A stretch of 64,000 bases of DNA, taken from the NCBI GenBank assembly GCA_003864495.1, contig ML133383.1, forward strand, positions 1,447,560 through 1,511,559, read 5' to 3'. The stretch's first letter is position 1; each line of letters opens with the position of its first letter. Origin of the DNA: Nemopilema nomurai (lineage: Eukaryota > Cnidaria > Scyphozoa > Rhizostomeae > Rhizostomatidae). The notes under the pieces were generated by a model, which did no database searches, was not told the origin of the DNA, and worked only from the letters and a program-made list of their open reading frames with translations. The translations under genes were made by a program, and so were the position numbers. Of this stretch, positions 43,256 to 56,250 are shown one piece after another.

Positions 43256-46200
43256 ATGGCAGGCTCGAGGGCTGTTTTTATTGTTGCTGCTAAAAGAACT
43301 CCATTTGGAACTTTTGGCGGGAAGTTTAAGGATACGACAGCGACGACATTGGGGTACCTGGCCTCCGCAGCTGCCCTTGAGGCCGGTAAAGTTGACCCAA
43401 ACATAGTCGACAGTGTTGTGTTTGGAAATGTCCTCCAGGTACTGGATTGTTTATCAAATAAGTTTAAAAAAATTAATTCCAGTAGAGGGCAATTCATCAA
43501 AAAAGTTCGTCAACAAATCTTAACTTCAGTTCCATGTGATATGTCGACCAAGTCTGTAGTCCAACACTCATACTTGTTTCATTTAACTTATTTCAGTTCT
43601 TTTTCGGAGTTGTAGAGCTGCTATATTGCACCAGAAGCTCTGTTGAAATGATATTTCATTTCAAACCTACATACTTGATTAACCTCTTTAGCAAGGGTTA
43701 TTCTAGATTTGCAGCTGCTTATGAATAGAATTGAGGTAGGAAGACACAAGAATACTTTGGGATAGATTGTATAGGTTATTGCAGTTGAGTGAAGTAAACA
43801 TCCTCCCTAGTTTAATATGATTTAATCAGTTTGTTTAAAAACCATCCTTTAATTTTCAGACATCAACAGATGCTGCCTACATAGCAAGGCATATTGGTCT
43901 TCGTGCAAATATCCCTATAGAAACCCCTGCCTTGACAGTGAATCGTTTATGTGGATCTTCTTTTCAGGCTGTTGTGAATGGAGTCCAGGTAAAGAAAGTT
44001 CGATTGAAAGAATTGAATTTTTGTGGGAGCATGGGAGATTTTCCCCTAAGGCCAACCCTTTTTTGTTTTTTCTAATGAATGAGAAAGTTAGATATTATTT
44101 TTATGAATGGTTACTCCAAGTTTAGCATGCATTCTAGAACTAGTTATTTAAGGATGGAAATGAAGTTAAAGCTTCTGGAAGCTAGATGTAACAGAACAGA
44201 TATATTAGATGCCAGGAAGGCAGTTTCTTTTATCAGGTCACTAATGTTGTCACTAAAAGAAACCCACTAGTTTTGCACTGGTTGACTTATTTTTCTGCAA
44301 AAGTTTGCTCAGATTTTACACTGAAAGCCGAAAATTTAAGAAAAGTTCTGAAGGATAACAGCAAAAAGAACTTCTTCCTATTGACAACGTTAAACTTCTT
44401 TTAGGACATAATACTTGGTGATGCAAATGTTGCCTTAGTTGGAGGATCAGAGAACATGAGCCAGGCACCATATGCAGTGAGAGGTACAAGGTTTGGAACA
44501 AAGCTGGGGTCAGAACCAAGGGTGAATATTTTCTTGAAATATCTTATTTTTGAAATGACCATTTTTTGAAAATATGTATGCTGTTAGACATAAAATTGTT
44601 TAAAGAGCATAAAGCATGCAATTTGTCAATCAATATTCTGTAGATGGAAGATACACTTTGGGCTGGACTTACAGATGAATATGTCAAGTTACCAATGGCA
44701 ATCACAGCCGAAAAACTGGCTGAAATGTATGGAATCAGCAGGCTTGATTGTGATGAGTTTGCTCTTCAGTCTCAAAAGCGATGGGGAAATGGTAATCATT
44801 GTCTCATACGTGTTTTACTGTTGTGCCTACATAACATATGTCATTTGTTCGCTCTTTCCCTACCTTTATGGAAGAGACATCACAGGCTTTGTGGAAAAAC
44901 TTATAAATAATGTTTAAAGGGAAAAACGGGAATGTGAAAGACGTAAAAAATGTTGGTAAGATCAAGTTCATTTAGACTTAAGAACTTGATTACTCATTCT
45001 TGAACACAAAGCCAAAGACTGCACTAAATGAAAAGAGTATGTTGCAATGGAGTTAAAGGTCCATGGAGAGTTATTCTTGTATGAACTCTAAGACCATTAA
45101 CCATCATTGCATTTTTTTGGCTTTATGCTTAGTAAAGATTTATGGACTATCCTTACCAGATTGTTGATGTTGAAAGGTATTCCTGTTTTGTGTACTGTGA
45201 CAAATTGCTTGGTTTGTGGGAATAGCAGCGTTTACAATTGGAAAGCAGTGGGAAATTGTGTAGTGACTTACAAATGTGACACACATGACATATCTGGTTC
45301 TCTAGTTTGATATTTTTCTTTTTAATTAACAGCTTTTGTTTCTTGAATGTTTGTTGTCATGTTTAGAGTTCTTGCTTCGAATCAAGCTTGGAATTCTTTA
45401 GACAAATTATGACTTTTTCAAAATAATCATTCATTTCAAGCTCAAGAAAATGGCCACTTCAAGGAAGAAATTGCACCTGTGACTTTGAAGACAAGGAAAG
45501 GTGACCAAATCTTTGAGATTGATGAACACCCAAAGCCAGAAACTACACTGGAAGGACTATCTAAGCTCTCACCAGTCTTTAAGAAGAATGGAACAGTTAC
45601 AGCAGGCAATGCTTCGGTGAGTCATGTTATTTTGTTGTGGGATGGTGGATTGGTGGGTGAGTAAAAAGAAGGAATAATAATAATCCTTCTTTTAATAATT
45701 ATAATCATTGTAGGTTAATTATCCCTTATCAGTATAAAGTCATAATGTTAAGATTATAATTTTAATATTGTGAATACCTGCTTTATCATTTGAGTAGAAA
45801 AAGGCCACCTAATGAATGAATGAATGACTTTAGGATAAAGAACTGGAGGAACATTTACTATCGCTTGAGGTAGACCTATCTATTAAGTAAGAATGACCAA
45901 AGATATATCCTGTCTATACGATTCATTGTCTCAAGAGCACGGCATATGGAAGATGGAATCAGGAAACTTTTTGTCACACTATTAGTTGTCGATGTGTATT
46001 GACAAGATAAAGTGGTATAGAATGTATGGAAGATAGCCTAAATGATACAAACAGTCCGACAAAACATGTATAGAAATCAGACAATTTGACGAGAAATGTT
46101 CCAAGTTTTTGAAGTTTTTTTGTAAACATATGTGAACAGACGGCTTTTCGGCAAACAGTGCCAAATATTGATTCATCTGTGATTCTCATTCAACAAGAAA

Positions 46201-47869
46201 TTTGACGAGAAATTGAATGAATTGTGCTGTATACGCAGTGTCACGTATTTGTGGTTTGCCCGAACGATTAGAAGCTGGCGTAATCAGGGACTGTGCGAGT
46301 GCTCACACGATCGCGATGAAATGGTGAATGAGTAGGGTCTTTTGTTCTCACCAACTAGAGAGGCAGACTATTTTGTCATCAGATATTCGTTGTGTGATCT
46401 TATGACAACTTCCAAACATTTTATTTATCCATACCTGATATAGTTGTAATCTGTGTTTCTATCAGTATTATCCCTCGTTATCAGTGGTACATCTATTAAG
46501 TTCCTTTCTTTCTCTCAATTGTTTGTTTACATATCTCAGTTCTCATGCTTTCCATTTTTGTTTCTCCTTCTTCCACCAAAATTCAATAATTTTTCAATAA
46601 GCCCCAGCAGCAATTTATCACCAAACAATGCTCATTGTAATCATTTGAAGTCCCTTTTTAAGCGTTGGTAATATTAAAATGCCTTTATTATTGACAGGGT
46701 ATATCGGATGGTGCTTGTGCCTTGATTTTGGCCAGTGAAGAGGCCTGCACCAAGCACAACCTTGCACCTCTTGCCCGATTGGTGTCCTACGGCATCGCTG
46801 GAGTCGACCCGTCTATCATGGGCATTGGTCCGGCTCCTGCTGTCAGAAAGGCCTTAAAAACCGCCAATTTGGAACTCAAAGACATGGCTTTGGTTGAGGT
46901 AAGCATATCAGTTAACTGTGGAACAAGGTCATCTTTAATATCTTATTAACCTTTTTCATCCTAACGATTTCTAATAGCTGTACTCCTTTTCTATTCGACC
47001 AAAACGTCTCTTCTTTCTCTATACATCCACAGTATGTTCACAATTGTATTGACTATTTTCCACGTTGGGTCTATTTTATTTTTATTTTAAATTGGTAGCC
47101 TGTGTGTCAGTGCTTTGATAGATGTATTACCTGTCCCTTGTGTGTGGCATCACTCTTGGCACGAATCGAGGTCTTTCTGGAGCCAATCTGCCTGACTTTT
47201 TGGGGTAACATTAGGGGCTATTGTTTGTTTTCAAAAGGGTTATAGCCCGCATATGTCAAGATGGCTTTTGAGGGGGGGGGGGGGGGGGCTAGAAAGTTAT
47301 AGTGTGCTAACAAGAACATTTAACTGTAAGTGACAGATAACCTGTCAGTGCATTTCTTGCGATCATATGGAAAACCAGGCTTATGTTTGATAGAGTCGGT
47401 TCCAATTCTGCACAAGTCGATAGAGTCGATAGCATTGTATCAGTAAGTGACAATTTACAGTGTGCTAACAATAACATGAGAGGTTTGGCCTGCATATGTC
47501 ACGATGGCTTTTTGGGGCTATTAAGGTCTAATGTGCTTAATTTTAACTCTAAGTGACAGATAACCTGTCAGCGTTTCGTCATCTATGCCAGGTCATTGCT
47601 TAAGATGTCATCCTTCTCTGTCTTGTTAGGTGAATGAAGCATTCGCGCCCCAGTTTCTCAGTGTGCAACGCGAACTTGGCCTCGATCTGGCGACCACCAA
47701 CGTCAGTGGCGGAGCAATTGCTCTCGGGCATCCACTTGCTGCATCAGGTGGGAGAATTACTGGCCACTTAGTGCACGAGCTGCGGAGGAGAGGCGACAAA
47801 TACGCAATTGGCTCTGCTTGTATTGGAGGTGGTCAAGGAATCGCTGTTGTATTAGAGAACATGAAGTGA
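43256..47869 (+). CDS. ACAA2: Mitochondrial 3-ketoacyl-CoA thiolase (acetyl-CoA acyltransferase)
   Basis: Seven exons: 43256-43438, 43860-43988, 44405-44521, 44644-44791, 45441-45616, 46698-46898 and 47630-47869; 397 residues, the same length as vertebrate ACAA2. It cleaves 3-ketoacyl-CoA with CoA to acetyl-CoA and a shortened acyl-CoA, the last step of mitochondrial beta-oxidation. Visible motifs: N-terminal [16 protein letters not shown]; nucleophile Cys in [37 protein letters not shown]; the His of [17 protein letters not shown]; and the second catalytic Cys in [11 protein letters not shown]. There is no cleavable presequence, and none is expected since ACAA2 uses an uncleaved N-terminal signal. 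The exon 5 acceptor is the unusual ttcaag|CTC. An AATAAA lies near 48042. Complete and apparently functional. Confidence 0.93.
47148..47520. repeat. Intronic repeat related to 61418-61620
   Basis: Shares CACTCTTGGC...GAATCGAGG, a CAATCTGC-type stretch and GGGGCTATTGT with sequence in the P450 copy 2 intron. It includes a long G run (47272-47289). Dispersed repeat of unknown class in the last thiolase intron. Confidence 0.5.
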
Positions 47870-48041
47870 ATATGAGTCGCATGTCGTAGATCGATGTACC
47901 GAATTAATATGTTGATATGTTTTAGGCCAAGGGAGATTCAAACCATTCAAAACGGTGAAGTGGCGCGGCCTTGAGTGCAAACAATGTTGGATTTTTGTCC
48001 AAATGTAAACTTTTATTTTGTTTCGACTGAACTGCTAGAAA

Positions 48042-48047
48042 AATAAA
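48042..48047 (+). terminator. Poly(A) signal of the thiolase gene
   Basis: AATAAA about 175 bp after the thiolase stop, in a well-placed 3' UTR. A copy lies at 56493. Confidence 0.6.
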
Positions 48048-48961
48048 ACGGCTTTCTAATGCCTAAAAGTTTTCTTATGGGCTTCAAGCCGCATGTGGCA
48101 ATAAATGAAATTTCTTTCCTTTTGAATTTTGTTTCTGCGTAACTCGTTTCTTTGAGTTATGATTATCATTATTCCTTTGTCTACTCAGCTTCGTAGACCT
48201 ACCAACCAGTAGAATTTCGCTACCATCAATACTTTTTAATACAGCTTTTTGAGCCATCATCTTGCATCATAGAAACAGGTCAAGTTTTTATTGGGAGATT
48301 GTTGATATGAAATTGGGAATTTTCTTGAAAAGCTGTTATTGGTATCGATTTCTGGTTTTTTTAAGAGCAAGATATTGTATGCTATTGCCACTGTACGCGA
48401 GGAATATCAATAATTTAGGCAACCTCCCGACAAAGTTTGGGTGGAAGTATGATAAAAGAAGAGGACCATTATTTTGGATTAAAAGAGGATATTTTATACC
48501 ATTTGCGTTGTTGAATTAAGCCGTCCAAGATAGTTCAAATTTTCTACAATTGGTCTCCCTGCTGCCAACTTAATTTGGTAGGTAAATTTGCTGACTTTTA
48601 GTGATGCAAAAAAAACCTTTATGCTGCCCTTGTCTACAACAACAAAGGTATGAAGATATATTCTACAAATGCATACAAGGCCTTGGATTTATAGTCTTGG
48701 AGATTCCAAATCCACCAATACTCAGAAGAATAATTTATAAACGCACGATTAAAACACAGGCTCACGAACCAGTTGGAGTTTATTCATTGTTACCTTTTCG
48801 TAGCCAATAAACTCTAGTTCTGAACTATAAGGAAACTAAACATAGAATTATTGGACTATTTACATATTGGTATAAGTGTTCTCTGTCAGGTTTTCGAGGC
48901 GAAATCCAAATTATATTGCAGATTACCTTCTCATTTTGCTAAGTGAACATCTGACCCTTTC

Positions 48962-49165
48962 CTGTGACGCATTTATCCTTGGGCCTAATGGACCCGGCCC
49001 CTCAACATTTTAGGGGGCCCCAAGGAAAGTTTTAAAAGCCTCCATGAAGTGCTGTTGATGAACTGATTTGCATAAAACAAATTTCTTTGTTATACTTTAA
49101 GGGGCCTAAATCAAATTTAGGCCCATGATCCCAAGAATCCTAAATGAGACCCTGTCTAACACTGA
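48962..49165. repeat. Dispersed repeat with GGGCCC-rich segments (copy 2)
   Basis: Related to 42560-42780. Its counterpart in duplication unit B is at about 57600-57770, so this insertion predates the P450 duplication. Confidence 0.55.
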
Positions 49166-49715
49166 GATGCGTTTTCGTATACCTACAACTTGAATTTTCT
49201 TGCTATCAATTCTTGATTTTATCAATCTTTGAGTCATATTCTTATTTTATCCATCTTATGAAGTCCACTTTTGATTTCATCCTCTTTTCTTCCCCACGTT
49301 TTGGTATTTTAACCGTGACATGACGCTCCAACTACAAATAAGTCAGGTCTGTTTATAATACGACAGTCATGCACAATGTGATACCAGCATGAGAAATCCG
49401 ACCCCGTAACGAGTACTCAAGTTCTATAAGTAGCCTATAGAGGCATTTTCAGCTTGGATCTGTTTTAAATCGTTTTCAACGACTCGAACTAGCAAGGATT
49501 TGATGTTCTTATGCTGGTATCATATCTTGCAAGAGTGTTGTGCGATTTTTATCAACGGACCTCGGTTCTATTGTTGTCTGTTGGGCTTGGTTCCAACGGA
49601 ATGTACTGGCTTTCTTCTCGACGTCAAAGCTGAAAGTAGTTTGTTCATGTGCATTGACGGAGTTAAGTGATGGGGCATCAACTATGGCTTGAATGAAGCG
49701 CTGCCCTGGGTGAAA

Positions 49716-52700
49716 ATGGCGAAAGTTCATCGATTCTTCGGGTGCAGGACTATAGTCAGGCCGATTGTAAAAGGAAGGAGCCACTTTAATAGGCAGATCA
49801 CTATCCTTTCCGACGACCCCAGCACACGCAAGGACTTGAAAGATTTCGATGCTTTACCAGGCCCAAAGTTTTGGCCTTGGCTTGGAAATCCTGAGCGTTT
49901 TAAAACAGGTTTTACCGAGGCGCATCGAGTTTCGTTGGATATGGCTAGAAAGTACGGACCCGTTTACAAGGATAAAATCTTTGGTTTTAAAAGTGTCACA
50001 ATCAATGATCCTTCGTTGGCAGAAGATGTTTACAGAGCTGAGAGCAAATATCCGTTTAGAGATCTTGGATTTGTGTTGAGAGAATACTTCGATGAGAAAC
50101 GCCATCTTGGCTACTGTACATCACTTGTAGAGAGGTAAGTGGTTGAAGGAGTACACGCTTTTTTTATAAGGAGCCACTTTATAAGACATGTAGAAGACAG
50201 AAATATTTAAAGAACTTATACTACTAAAAATGAAACCCTAAGGAACTTTTCGATTTGAAATCTTTTTGTAACTGCAAGCCTCAAGAACTAAAAAGCCGGT
50301 TCCATTCATTTGCAGCCAATACTCGCATATATTGTTTGCTATTCGTGTGTCAATACTTCATCAAGAGTAGTTTCTGCATATGCTGCCTCGCCCCTCTCTA
50401 TTAAGTGTTAAGGCTTATTGTAGTTAAAAAAAGAAAGTGAGTACTTAAGGAACTTTGATTTGAGGTCTACGAATAAGGAACGTTTGGAACTAGGCCTTGA
50501 GGTAGGTTTCTTATGAAAAATTGTGTTCTCTCCGTTGGATCGTAAAGGGGCACCTTAGTATGGAAGAGAGTATATATATTTTCCTATTTACTGTTTATGA
50601 TGGTCTTCGTCTTTTCTTTTCAATGGTTACCCCCCCCCCCCCCCCCCAACACTACGCAGATAAGAGCTTAAAAATTAGCATAAAAGCCCTTTGTTAAGTT
50701 AGGCTTCAGTGTCCATCATTATGCAACATTTGATAAGAACCCGACCAAACAGGCTTTCAATTTCATGCTTCCATTAACTTGTATAAAATAAAGTCCAAAA
50801 TTACGAGAAACTGCGATAAGATGATTTGGCATTCTGTAGTACTTTGTTGTCCGACAGTCCCCTGGGTATGCACACATCGGGAGATGAGTAATAACTAACA
50901 AAATAAATAGCCAGCTAGCTATTTATTTTAAAATAAATACTAAAATGGATAGTTGGAATGAAAATGACAACACAACAGCAGCAGGTGACAAAAACACAAG
51001 CGGATTGTGAAAAGAGCACATGATTGCCAGAAGTATTAATCTTGATGCACTTAGAAGAACAAGTAAAGAGTGTTTAGACTGTTGCTTATCTGCATTTATG
51101 TTTTGATTCACCTGGTTAGGAATGGCGAGGAGTGGTATAGCCTGCGAAAGTTATTGAGCAGTCATATGTTGAAACCGATGAAGATCAAGCCGTTTTACCC
51201 AGCATTCAGTTCTCTGTCCTTGGACGCAATTGAACGCATCAAGCACTTGAGGGACCCGAGTGGAGTCATTCCCGATGTGAGGGAATCTGTCATTGGCAAA
51301 TGGTCTATTGAAGGTAATGTCTTCACTTGCGGAGAAATCGCCAAGATTAAGAGCTGTTGATAAGAGGAAATAGAGAGGGAGCTTTAAAACGTCATATTTC
51401 GTCTGCTTGAACATCAGAAGTGCTTCTTTCTAGCTAACCTATTATACAATGATACCCATACAGTTACTTTAACGTTTTGTTAGGAATTTGGTATGGAAAG
51501 TCGTTCGAGGACGATGTAATGATGATGTAACGGGGATGGAAGTATAATGGCTGAGAAGTGAGAGAGGCTAAGCCATTATGGCGTGATTTAGCAATTTAGA
51601 GCTGAGGAAAATTGCGCAAATTAACATCGGTATGAGTTGAGAAGATAAAAACACACAAGAAGAATATATTGTGTCAACAGTCAGCACTAGACATAAACAT
51701 TGGTTTACTTTGTAGCTGTTGGCACCTTTGTGTATGGTATACGAATTGGATTATTAGAGAAGAAGATGTCAGAAGAATCAGCAAAGTTTTATGAAGCCGT
51801 GAAGATCAGTTTCAGAAAGAGTTTTTTGTTTTCCATAAACAAACTACTTAAACACATAAAGCGTGCAGAATTTAAGGCCTTCAAAAATGCAGTATCAAGT
51901 GTTTATGAAAACAACGCCCTCTACATGAAGATATTCATGGATCAAGCTAAAAGAAGCCATGATTCTGGTGAAAATTTTGATCCATTAATTGGTAAGTTTG
52001 CTTAAAACTTTTTATTTCTTCAACATTTGTGGAGTTACCTCTATGCCATGTTTTCTTCAAAGCAGTTCTTCTTGTAAGCCTGAAAACATTCTTAGTGGTG
52101 TTTGGAAGGGTTAGCATTGTAGGAATACATAATACACCAACACAATATAGGCTTGATTTCTCTTTCTGATTTCTCTTTCTGATTTCTGATTTCTCTTGGG
52201 CGCTTCTTCCAATTTTCATCGTAGTCAGAAGTTTTTCATCTTCGTTGTGCTCATTCTCAAACCTAAGCTGCCTTGATGTATTGTATTTCCGCTTTTATTG
52301 AAGGCCTACCTATGTAGAGATGATGATTTACAGCCCCTTCAACGCATTTGACTTGTAGAAAACTGTCTATTGAAATACCTGATGCTTAAAAGAAGTCTTG
52401 ATCCACGTGACTGTGCAACACATGCCATAGAACTTTTTGCTACGGGATACGATACGGTAAGGCTGTCTGTGATTTCTCAATCCTTGAATTTTTTTCGAGA
52501 GTCTAATTGTTTTAATCTTATTGCGTAATGTTGTTTTGATGTTTATGTGTTACAGTGTAGTGATATTATTGCATAGTGATGTTGGGATATAGCTGTTTAG
52601 TAATGTGGTGATATTATTACGTAATGTTGTATTGATGTTTATGCGTTACAGTGTAGTGATATTATTGCATAGTGATGTTGGGATATAGCTGTTTAGTAAT

Positions 52701-55700
52701 GTGGTGATATTATTACGTAATGTTGTATTGATGTTTATGCGTTACAGTGTAGTGATATTATTGCATAGTGATGTTGGGAATAGCTGTTTAGTAATGTGGT
52801 GATATTATTACGTAATGTTGTATTGATGTTTATGCGTTTCAGTGTAGTGATATTATTGCATAGTGATGTTGGGAATAGCTGTTTAGTAATGTGGTGATAT
52901 TATTACGTAATGTTGTATTGATGTTTATGCGTTACAGTGTAGTGATATTGTTGCATAGTGATGTTGGGAATAGCTGTTTAGTAATGTGGTGATATTATTA
53001 CCTAATGTTGTATTGATGTTTGTGCGTTACAGTGTAGTGATACTATTGCATAGTGATGTTGGGATATAGCTGTTTAGTAATGTGGTGATATTATTACCTA
53101 ATGTTGTATTGATGTTTGTGCGTTACAGTGTAGTGATATTATTGCATAGTGATGTTGGAATATAGCTGTTTAGTAATGTGGTGATATTATTACGTAATGT
53201 TGTATTGATGTTTATGCGTTACAGTGTAGTGATATTATTGCATAGTGATGTTGGGATATAGCTGTTTAGTAATGTGGTGATATTATTACCTAATGTTGTA
53301 TTGATGTTTATGCGTTACAGTGTAGTGATATTATTGCATAGTGATGTTGGGATATAGCTGTTTAGTAATGTGGTGATATTATTACCTAATGTTGTATTGA
53401 TGTTTGTGCGTTACAGTGTAGTGATATTATTGCATAGTGATGTTGGGATATAGCTGTTTAGTAATGTGGTGATATTATTACCTAATGTTGTATTGATGTT
53501 TATGCGTTACAGTGTAGTGATATTATTGCATAGTGATGTTGGGATATAGCTGTTTAGTAATGTGGTGATATTATTACCTAATGTTGTATTGATGTTTGTG
53601 CGTTACAGTGTAGTGATATTATTGCATAGTGATGTTGGAATATAGCTGTTTAGTAATGTGGTGATATTATTACGTAATGTTGTATTGATGTTTATGCGTT
53701 ACAGTGTAGTGATATTGTTGCATAGTGATGTTGAGATATAGCTGTTTAGTAATGTGGTGATATTATTACGTAATTTTGTATTGATGTTTATGCGTTACAG
53801 TGTAGTAATATTATTGCATAGTGATATTGGGAATAGCTGTTTAGTAATGTAGTGATATTATTACCTAATGTTGTATTGATGTTTGTGCGTTACAGTGTAG
53901 TGATATTATTGAATAGTGATGTTGGGATATAACTGTTTAGTAATGTGGTGATATTATTACGTTATGTTGTATTGATGTTTATGCGTTACAGTGTAGTGAT
54001 ATTATTGCATAGTGATGTTGGGATATAACTGTTTAGTAATGTGGTGATATTATTGCGTAGTGGTATTGGCCTGTAGTCTTTTTGCGCTGTCATCAATTTT
54101 CTTTTTGCAATTTTCGTGTAGACATCGGCTTCTACCATGTGGATACTATACTGGCTTGGTAGACATCCTGAAAAACAGGAAATTTTGTATGAGGAGCTGA
54201 ACAAAAATCTACCAGATGACCTTATCCTCTCGGAACAGACTCTTCAAAAGCTTCCATATTTGAAGGCCGTGTTGAAGGAATCAGCGAGGTACTGTCCTTT
54301 TCGCTCTCATTTCTTCACCTTAAAAAATTTGTAGTTGATTTGGCTTATAAACACTCTGTAGCAGATATTCACAGGTCTGCTTTTTTATGCAATGATTGCA
54401 AAGAATGTTGGAGTTGAAAAGAAGGGTTTGTTGGCTGTTTGGAAATTGCGAGTCGTAGATATGACATACCCCTTGATCTATTTGTGCATTGACTCGAGCT
54501 TTTCGTCTGCGTCGATGACGTCAGCAGATGCTGTTCATATGCGTTCTTCGCCTAGTCTTCCTTCCCTAGCATGCTTTGCATAGATGGCTGAGAGAAGAGA
54601 GAGTTTTGGCTGATTCTTCGCTATCAACTGTATGTTAGAAATGACAACAATATAACCACACATTGAAAACCTCGTATTGTGTCGATGACGTCAGCAAAGA
54701 CGTCTTTAAAAGGTTTGAAAATGTCCCATATCTTGAATTTCACTACTTTTCATTCGATTTTGAAGTTTTTTTTATTCCCTACCACCCAGGCTTTGCCCTT
54801 TGATCGCTTCAGGATTGAGGATGTTTCAAGAAGATATTGAATTGCAGGGACACGTCATACCAGCAAATGTAATTTTCTCAAGATCAATACTATCTTTATG
54901 AAAATATAAAATTTAATCAGTCACTTGTGAATATTGATTCTATCTCTATAAACGTTTGTATTTTAAGTTCTATTTAGTTTACAAAGTGTGCCATTTGGTC
55001 ATTGATATACTTGTTAATCTTTTTTTTTTATTTATTTAAGGTTCATTGTAGTGATTTCATGGAATCTTGTGGCTTAATTGCCATGACAAATGTGCAATTA
55101 CCTAATAAATTGGATTTTTAATCAGAAAGTAAAATAGCTCGTTCATGAGTAAATCAAGTAATCAAAAGATTAATCATTTAATTTACCACTAGTCAATTCA
55201 TCAACAGATTAATCGCTTTAATCATTCATTTGATTAATCGATCAATCATTAAACCAATCAGCCAATCAATGAACATGAATTTGAGTTCTTCCCGTCCTTC
55301 TCACACATTGAATTGAATTAATTGCAGACGGCAATCTTTCTTAACAACTACGCAATGGGCAGAGATGAAAAGGTTTTCCCCGATGCTGACGTGTTCATTC
55401 CAGAGAGATGGCTACGCGAAAACAAGAGCGAATCCCACTCAAATCCTTTTGCAACAATGCCTTTTGGATATGGACCCCGCTCTTGTATAGGTACATGCTT
55501 GTTGCCCCTCCTTTAAAGCTCCACTTGCTATTTAGTTTTTGCTTGCATCCTTTTGCATTGTTATTAAATGGAGATGCTCTAACGACAAATTGTAGTCTTG
55601 CACTAAGAGCAAAGATGCGGAAAACATCATATTTCATACGGATTTTATGTTTCTATATCTTGGTGTTTTTTGGAGCTAGATATTGCGAGAAGAGTTTTGC

Positions 55701-56250
55701 GACGTCAGATCTTTGCGTTGACATGTTTTTAAAATGAAATGAGGTTTCTCCTTTTTTACCTTCATTCCACGATCTCTCAATTACCGCCATTTTATTGATT
55801 AACTGATTAATTAATGGACCAATTAATTGATTCATTATTGATCATTGGATTCAATATTTTTGTCTTAGGTCGCCGAATTGCGGAAGCCGAAATGCATATT
55901 TTCATTGCTCTGGTAACGTATATTTTAGCTTTATTCATGGCTTTTACCTTTTTTTTGTCACTGTTTTTGCCAGCGACAGCTTGCATTTTGCAAACTTCCA
56001 TACACGATATGACTTTTGGTGCATTCAGTAGACAATTGCAGTTTGACTTCAGCACTTCTGAGAAAAATCTAATTTTATATGTTTTTACCATTCCATTCAA
56101 TGACGAGCTATGTTTCTTATAGTCTTTGATGTCTTCTTGCAGCTAGTAAAAAAATTCAAGATCAAGCATATTGGGGAGGCACATTTTGGTGAGATGAAAG
56201 TTGGTCTTGAGCCAAAGGACGGAACAAAATTTGCATTTTATGAGCGGTGA
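49716..56250 (+). CDS. Cytochrome P450, mitochondrial clan, copy 1 (complete)
   Basis: Nine exons: 49716-50134, 51120-51313, 51716-51991, 52359-52456, 54122-54288, 54790-54868, 55328-55490, 55869-55912 and 56143-56250; 515 residues, normal for the family. Predicted heme monooxygenase. The Arg-rich N-terminus without a membrane anchor ([18 protein letters not shown]) suits a mitochondrial presequence, followed by the hinge [12 protein letters not shown]. Canonical elements: C-helix WYSLRK (WxxxR); I-helix [14 protein letters not shown]-helix ESAR (ExxR), split by an intron; meander FIPERW; heme loop [10 protein letters not shown] with the Cys ligand; then GRRIAEAE, whose paired Arg is typical of mitochondrial P450s that bind adrenodoxin. 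The substrate is unknown; family members act on sterols and vitamin D-like lipids in vertebrates. The poly(A) signal may be the duplicated thiolase one at 56493. Confidence 0.92.
50154..50526. mobile_element. MITE-like element (copy 2) in P450 copy 1 intron 1
   Basis: Begins TA-CACGCTTTTTTTATAAGG and is homologous to 18529-18937, with an internal deletion and a degraded 3' inverted repeat. It is absent from the matching position in P450 copy 2 (after 60001), so it inserted after the duplication or was lost from copy 2. Confidence 0.8.
52548..54060. repeat. 96-bp tandem array in P450 copy 1 intron 4
   Basis: About 16 copies of a unit containing GTGATATTATTGCATAGTGA and TGTATTGATGTTTATGCGTT. 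The same intron in copy 2 (63496-63627) is only 132 bp and has no array. Confidence 0.95.

Noticed and set aside
48262..48810. Small frames downstream of the thiolase
   Set aside because: They lie in the duplicated spacer; the matching region in unit B is disrupted.
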